From: Roseibium sp. Sym1
GTDB taxonomy: Bacteria > Pseudomonadota > Alphaproteobacteria > Rhizobiales > Stappiaceae
Length of the DNA: 64,000 bases
NCBI RefSeq assembly: GCF_027359675.1
Contig: NZ_CP114786.1
Location: 6,546,501-6,610,500 of the forward strand
Direction of reading: 5' to 3'
Shown: piece by piece, positions 60,233 to 64,000 of the stretch
Layout: each line of letters opens with the position of its first letter
Position numbering within the stretch: the stretch's first letter is position 1
The notes under the pieces: generated by a model
What the model was told of the DNA's origin: nothing
Database searches by the model: none
The model's input: the letters and a program-made list of their open reading frames with translations, nothing else
Program-made: the position numbers and the translations under genes

Positions 60233-60532
60233 TCACTTTTCCCACTGAAGCGCACTTGAAATCAAAGGAGCCAGAAAAACGACAAAGAGGAAGCCACACA
60301 CCCCCAAGCAAAACATTTGCGAGTAGAACCTGTTTCTCCCTGTCAGTGGAACATCACCACCCGGGTCTCCATCGAAAACCTTCAGAGCGCCCTCACGCTT
60401 TTCTTCAAAATTCCAACCGTTGGCACGATAAAAAAAGATATCATACAAAATACACTTCGCGATATACGCAAGTAATGCAAACAATAATAGATCAACGCAT
60501 AGAAATGCGATAAAATCTCTCGTGCTCAGCAT
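60233..60532 (-). CDS. Small membrane protein in the AT-rich islet
   Basis: 99 residues with two hydrophobic helices, near the start (FIAFLCVDLLLFALLAYIAK) and the end (MFCLGVCGFLFVVFLAPLI), and a soluble loop between (NGWNFEEKREGALKVFDGDP). GAGG precedes the ATG by four bases. AT-rich codons differ from the rest of the window. No family recognised. It may be toxin-like, a membrane sensor or an orphan gene. Confidence 0.6.
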   Translation of the reverse strand: MLSTRDFIAFLCVDLLLFALLAYIAKCILYDIFFYRANGWNFEEKREGALKVFDGDPGGDVPLTGRNRFYSQMFCLGVCGFLFVVFLAPLISSALQWEK

Positions 60533-60699
60533 ATAACCTCACAATCGTTCTATGTATTTCCCCGTTCACCATAGGGCAAATTCAGGGCAACAAAATCAAG
60601 TTAAGTATTCGCTGAGTGCTTAGCACATTCCGGATACACTCGATAGCTCGACCCAAAAAATGGATATGTGCGCGAAACTCGCTACCTCATGCGCGGCCT

Positions 60700-60860
60700 T
60701 TCACCGCCACTCCTCCCCCACAGCCGGCGTCCCCGGCACATCTTCTCGGCTGAGCCCGATATCCTCCAGGAGATAGTCCGGCAGTTCGGCCAGATGCGCC
60801 CGGTCGCGACGGCGGCGCAGCAGGCGGGCGCAGATTTGCCGGGCGCGCCACAGTGCGCGT
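60700..60860 (-). pseudogene. 5'-truncated DUF1127 gene copy
   Basis: The translated 3' part (RALWRARQICARLLRRRR, then DRAHLAELPDYLLEDIGLSR and EDVPGTPAVGEEWR) is nearly identical to the C-terminal 50 residues of the intact DUF1127 protein at 61363-61587. A stop codon stands directly before the homology and no start codon is in frame, so the first third is missing. The aligned DNA ends sharply on both sides. Confidence 0.75.
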
Positions 60861-61061
60861 TACGGTGCTTTTCTATAACAGTGGCAAAAATTATCTTGGA
60901 TCCGCCACTATGAATTACTCCAGATTTTCAAAATACCTTCTCGCTACCTCTAACTTAATCTCTAATTTAGAAGCATCAGCCTGAACTATTTTCGCACTCA
61001 AGCTCATTTGTCAGCTTCGTTGTTGTTTCTATCTTCCCTTCCTTTACCCATTCGGAAAACC

Positions 61062-61214
61062 CTATCGCCATTTAAAAACAACATAGGCTGAACCAAACAT
61101 CACAATAATAAAGGCAAAATATTCATCGTAGGGTTCATTTAGAAAAACATCAGAAAACATTGATATTGCTACGAGCAAAACCACAAAAAAGAAAAATTTT
61201 AAATGCTCTTTCAT
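61062..61214 (-). CDS. 50-residue membrane peptide in the AT-rich islet
   Basis: Starts at the ATG at 61212-61214 (AAGGGAAAA upstream); the longer frame to 61268 has no site. Two hydrophobic stretches, HLKFFFFVVLLVAISMFSDV and YFAFIIVMFGSAYVVFKW, are separated by a short acidic turn (NEPYDE), a hairpin-like two-pass design. Codon use is AT-rich. No family recognised. Confidence 0.5.
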   Translation of the reverse strand: MKEHLKFFFFVVLLVAISMFSDVFLNEPYDEYFAFIIVMFGSAYVVFKWR

Positions 61215-61362
61215 TTTTTTCCCTTTAATACCATTTGGTTGACTCCCAACATCACCACCCCGCCGCACCAGCAGGCGGCCCGGTCACAGCCCTCCATCCG
61301 GTCGCGTCGGAAATGGACTGTAACCTATGTAAAAGATCGGGCAATTGCCCGAAATCTTCGAA

Positions 61363-61587
61363 TCACCGCCACCCCTCCCCCACCGCAGGCGTCCCCGGCA
61401 CATCGGCACGCGTCAGCCCGATATCCTCCAGGAGATAGTCCGGCAGTTCCGCCAGATGCGCCCGGTCGCGTCGGCGGCGCAGCATGCGGGCGAAGATTTG
61501 CCATGCGCGCCGCAGTGCGCGTGACGGATTGAGTTGGGACGCAGGTTTTTCTGCAGCAATTTTTGAGATCAGGATCTGGTCGGTCAT
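61363..61587 (-). CDS. DUF1127-family small protein
   Basis: 74 residues. A basic, helical segment (SRALRRAWQIFARMLRRRR) is followed by the family core LAELPDYLLEDIGLTRADV. AAGGAG precedes the ATG. DUF1127 proteins are short, often stress- or phosphate-regulated in alphaproteobacteria, and some bind RNA. The direct target is unknown. A truncated copy lies at 60700-60860. Divergent from the Lrp-type regulator, so both may share a control region. Confidence 0.9.
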   Translation of the reverse strand: MTDQILISKIAAEKPASQLNPSRALRRAWQIFARMLRRRRDRAHLAELPDYLLEDIGLTRADVPGTPAVGEGWR

Positions 61588-61700
61588 GGTCTTGCTCCTT
61601 CGAGGATCGATGAAACAAGCCTACGAGACTGCCTTGCGATTGGTGCGTGATCTTCGCACTAAATGGATTTTCTGTCGCATATTTTCCTGATCTGCGATAA

Positions 61701-61722
61701 TTTCTCTCGAATTCGAGAGAAA
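61701..61722. promoter_or_regulatory. 22-bp perfect palindrome before the Lrp-type regulator
   Basis: Arms TTTCTCTCGAA and its exact complement meet at the centre (EcoRI core GAATTC), 12 bp before the start codon. It is the strongest candidate operator in the window: Lrp/AsnC proteins usually bind palindromic sites near their own promoter. Confidence 0.6.
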
Positions 61723-61734
61723 AAGCAGGTTCCC

Positions 61735-62196
61735 ATGGATCTCGACGATTTCGATCACCAGCTGTTGCGGCTGCTCAGCCTGGATGCGCGACAGACCGGC
61801 AAGGAGCTGTCCGGGAAGGTCGGCCTGTCGCCGGCGGCATGCCTGCGCCGGGTGCAGCGGCTTCGCGAGATCGGCGCCATCCGCAAGGAAGTCGCCATCC
61901 TGGCACCGGAGGTGACCGGAACCACCGTCACGCTGCTGGCCATGCTGGAAATGATCCGTGGCCAGCCGGAACGGAACGCGCGGGCGCGCGAGAGGCTCTT
62001 GAGACTGCCGGAAGTGAAGAAGCTCTACCATGTCACCGGCAAGGCCGACCTTGTCCTGACCATCGAATGCGCCTCCATGGAAGACTACGCCGCCTTCACC
62101 GAGCGGCATTTCTATGCCGAGGAGATCAAGGGCTTCGACACGATCGTGGTGCTGAGGTCCTATGATCCGTTGGAAGAAGCCGGGGCTGGACTTTAG
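61735..62196 (+). CDS. Lrp/AsnC-family transcriptional regulator
   Basis: 153 residues from the ATG at 61735; the frame upstream to 61663 runs through the palindrome and is not used. The N-terminal helix-turn-helix (DDFDHQLLRLLSLDARQTG, then KELSGKVGLSPAACLRRVQR) is followed by the RAM/AsnC ligand domain (about 65-150) with the VTGKADLVLTIECASMEDY core. It probably senses an amino acid and may control itself and the divergent DUF1127 gene, or the binding-protein gene that follows past the repeat. Confidence 0.93.
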   Translation: MDLDDFDHQLLRLLSLDARQTGKELSGKVGLSPAACLRRVQRLREIGAIRKEVAILAPEVTGTTVTLLAMLEMIRGQPERNARARERLLRLPEVKKLYHVTGKADLVLTIECASMEDYAAFTERHFYAEEIKGFDTIVVLRSYDPLEEAGAGL

Positions 62197-62229
62197 GCGA
62201 AAAGACAAGCTCAGCCACACACACCTGGC

Positions 62230-62376
62230 GTCACCCCGGACAAGCGAGGCGCCGATCCGGGGCCCACTCGCGATGCCGCTTGTCGAAGCCATCGTTTTTG
62301 CGCGGCAGCGTTTCAAACAGCTCGGCGCTCTGGAAATGAGTGGGCCCCGGGTCGCGCGTTGCGCGCCCGGGGTGAC
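62230..62376. repeat. Paired hairpin repeat (REPIN-like), family A copy 2
   Basis: Left arm GTCACCCCGGACAAGCG to GGGGCCCACTCG, right arm GAGTGGGCCCCGGGTCGCG to CGCCCGGGGTGAC, about 60 bases between. The same family as 20716-20862 and 63475-63624. Found between the Lrp-type and binding-protein genes. Confidence 0.8.
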
Positions 62377-62512
62377 ACCGAGGTTTGTGGCGAGGCTTTC
62401 TACCCTCTTCCAAAGAGCGGGCTGACAAGCGCCGCCGGTTCACGATATTCTGCCGCAGCGATTCCCGGTTCTTCTGGACCGGCCTTGACTTGATACGGAA
62501 CGGGACGGCCGC

Positions 62513-63391
62513 GTGCCATTTTCATTGCCTCTTCTGCGGAACCTTCGCCGGCTGACGGCCGGGCTGCTGGTTCTCGCCGGTGCCGCAGCCATTACTGCGA
62601 ACCTCGTCGCACCTGCCTCCGCCCAGGAACCGGACGTCCGCGTACCCAATTTCTGGGACCCGAAGGCGGTGCATGACCGGCCGACCACCATTCCCGACAA
62701 GATCCAGTTCCTGGCGATCGACAACTACCCGCCTTTCGTCTTTCGCGACCCGCAGGGGCGGCTGACCGGGTTCAATGTCGATCTTGCCCGCGCGCTCTGC
62801 CAGGAGCTCGGCAGCTCCTGTGCGCTCCGGATCAAGCTGTTCGACATCCTGATGCCCGCGCTCGACGAGGAAGAGGGCGACGCGATCATTGCCGGACTGT
62901 CACGCAAGCGCGCCGCCGGACGCGGGCTCAATTTCACCGAGGATTACCTGAAACTGCCCGCCCGTTTCATCGTGCCGGCGGACAAGGCGGAGACGTTCGA
63001 CGAGCAGGCCCTGACGGGCTTGAAAATCGCCGTCGTCGAAGGCTCGCGCCACGAGGCCTTTGCCACCCGTTTCTGGCCGGAGGCGGAAATTCTCGGCTTC
63101 GAAAATCCGCTGGACGCCCGTGACGCGGTGAAGTCCGGCGCGGCGGACGCCCATTTCGGCGACGGCCTCAGCCTGTCCTTCTGGTTGCCGAGCGAGGCGG
63201 CCGACGGCTGCTGTGCCTTTGCCGGCGGCCCCTGGCTGGAGCCGGGCTATTTCGACGAGGGCATGGCGATCGCGACCCGCGCCAGTGACCCGGAACGCGC
63301 CGCCGCCCTCACCTACGCCCTGCGCCAGCTGCACCAGAAAGGCATCTACCGCGAACTCTACCTGCGCTATTTCCCGCTGAGTTTTTACTGA
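62513..63391 (+). CDS. Periplasmic substrate-binding protein (amino-acid ABC type)
   Basis: 292 residues from a GTG at 62513. Signal peptide (RRLTAGLLVLAGAAAITANL to ASAQE). The bacterial extracellular solute-binding family 3 pattern follows: FLAIDNYPPFVFRDPQGRLT and GFNVDLARALCQELG in the first lobe, then LKIAVVEGSRHEAFA and ADAHFGDGLSLSFWLPSEA. The ligand is likely an amino acid or similar small solute. No permease or ATPase genes are visible to its right within the window, so it may serve a distant transporter or act in signalling. The start lacks a strong ribosome-binding site. Confidence 0.85.
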   Translation: MPFSLPLLRNLRRLTAGLLVLAGAAAITANLVAPASAQEPDVRVPNFWDPKAVHDRPTTIPDKIQFLAIDNYPPFVFRDPQGRLTGFNVDLARALCQELGSSCALRIKLFDILMPALDEEEGDAIIAGLSRKRAAGRGLNFTEDYLKLPARFIVPADKAETFDEQALTGLKIAVVEGSRHEAFATRFWPEAEILGFENPLDARDAVKSGAADAHFGDGLSLSFWLPSEAADGCCAFAGGPWLEPGYFDEGMAIATRASDPERAAALTYALRQLHQKGIYRELYLRYFPLSFY

Positions 63392-63474
63392 TTTTCTGCG
63401 TTTTTTGGACGAACCCGGCCTCGCAGCCGTTGATGCGTGCCTGCAGCCACTCCTTGGACGAATGTGCACCCGGT

Positions 63475-63624
63475 GTCACCCCGGACAAGCGCAGCGCAGA
63501 TCCGGGGCCTATTCGCTGAACCACTTGCTGAAGCACCAGACTGCGTCTCCGGCGTCTCTGGTGCCCCAACAAAAGCTCTGCGAACGAGTAGGCCCCGGGT
63601 CTCGCCTTGCTCGCCCGGGGTGAC
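63475..63624. repeat. Paired hairpin repeat (REPIN-like), family A copy 3
   Basis: Left arm GTCACCCCGGACAAGCGCAG to CCGGGGCCTATTCG, right arm GAGTAGGCCCCGGGTCTCGC to TCGCCCGGGGTGAC. The spacer is longer than in copy 1. Confidence 0.8.
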
Positions 63625-63691
63625 GCCGAAAGCCCGGCCAGGTCCGCGGCCTGATCCCCCACCTCCTTGGACAGGGCACGGCGGCACCTGG

Positions 63692-63804
63692 CTCCCTCTC
63701 CCGATGGGAGGGTTGGGGTGAGGGAACAAATGCCCAAGAACTGCTGAAAAGTCTGCTCCCTCACCCGGACCTTCGGTCCGACCTCTCCCAATGGGAGAGG
63801 TGAC
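63692..63804. repeat. CTCCCTCTCCC-type inverted repeat
   Basis: Left part CTCCCTCTCCCGATGGGAG and GGTTGGGGTGAGG, right part CTCCCTCACCCGG and CCTCTCCCAATGGGAGAGG. Loosely complementary and separated by about 30 bases. Confidence 0.6.
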
Positions 63805-63948
63805 TTTGGCGACCGCGGACAGAATTTCTGTCAAATGCGATTGCCCTGCCATAAGCGGGAGGGAGACGATGGCGGCACCGCTTGGGCGAAAACAAACGTG
63901 TCGCCGTTCATCCTGCCGAGCACTTGCCTGACCACCCGGCAGGGCCTG

Positions 63949-63988
63949 ATCCCCCTCCCCCTTGTGGGGAGGGGTTAGGGGTGGGGGT
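63949..63988. repeat. CCCTCCCC hairpin unit
   Basis: CCCCCTCCCCCTTG and GTGGGGAGGGGTTAG form a short hairpin, ending in GGGGTGGGGG. A widespread intergenic unit in bacteria. Confidence 0.55.
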
Positions 63989-64000
63989 CTTGCTGAATCC

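Larger units (their letters stand above)
60036..61330. other. AT-rich accessory islet
   Basis: About 1.3 kb whose base composition drops far below its surroundings, most clearly at 60040-60660 and 60900-61250 (runs of A and T, weak codon bias). It carries two small membrane-protein genes (60233-60532 and 61062-61214) on the minus strand and a truncated DUF1127 gene. It lies between the damaged tRNA copy and the intact DUF1127 gene. The composition supports recent acquisition. Confidence 0.65.
63392..64000. other. 609-bp repeat cluster at the window end
   Basis: No gene was seen. It holds a family A REPIN (63475-63624), a Ts/CCCTC inverted repeat (63692-63804) and a short CCCTCCCC-type hairpin (63949-63988). 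Confidence 0.6.

Noticed and set aside
1..64000. CRISPR array
   Set aside because: No set of short direct repeats with unique spacers was found; the repeats present are inverted-arm hairpins.
1..64000. Prophage or insertion sequence
   Set aside because: No transposase, integrase, capsid or terminase-like protein was seen in any frame.

Overview
The window is GC-rich, densely coding alphaproteobacterial chromosome. The class I lysyl-tRNA synthetase, SAM-II riboswitch ahead of metZ, PodJ-like polarity protein, LiuR-type MerR regulator beside a beta-oxidation operon, DUF1127 protein and dispersed hairpin repeats all point to Hyphomicrobiales/Rhizobiales, possibly Stappiaceae (Roseibium/Labrenzia-like). 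The family-level placement is inference. No phage, transposase or CRISPR array was seen.

Layout. 1-5 kb: signalling (end of a hybrid histidine kinase, a GGDEF/EAL protein, a LuxR-type response regulator). 5-19 kb: a thioesterase-like protein, a NIT-sensor chemoreceptor ending in PilZ, a DEAD-box RNA helicase, and all four parts of the ligase-associated DNA repair set (ATP-dependent ligase, MBL-fold exonuclease, Lhr-type helicase, PdeM-type nuclease), split over about 12 kb. 19-25 kb: an AraC regulator, an ABM-fold protein, a 35-residue membrane protein, an AI-2E-family permease, and a TauE/SafE plus TIGR02186 pair. 24.5-28.5 kb: a 1340-residue PodJ-like protein. 28.9-37.4 kb: a MerR regulator and a fatty-acid oxidation operon (acyl-CoA dehydrogenase, GST, thiolase, cupin, FadJ-type protein), then a second AraC regulator. 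38-56 kb: housekeeping and membrane genes (HDAC-like, MATE, pyrD, SNase-like, globin chemoreceptor, P5C reductase-like, lysS, TerB-like, hydrolase, apaG, CDP-alcohol transferase, metZ, dcd, YigZ, sodium channel).

56-61.6 kb is the accessory part. Two 93-bp tRNA-Gly(CCC) direct repeats flank a chimeric beta-propeller autotransporter. The second tRNA copy has a damaged acceptor stem. It is followed by an AT-rich islet with two tiny membrane proteins, lying between a 5'-truncated and an intact DUF1127 gene. The end of the window holds an Lrp regulator with a 22-bp palindrome at its start, a periplasmic binding protein and a cluster of hairpin repeats.

Themes. c-di-GMP signalling recurs: a GGDEF/EAL enzyme and two chemoreceptors that each end in a PilZ domain. 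Beta-oxidation appears to be controlled by the MerR regulator through near-identical operators in front of its own gene and the acyl-CoA dehydrogenase. Methionine synthesis by MetZ is under a SAM-II riboswitch followed by an intrinsic terminator.
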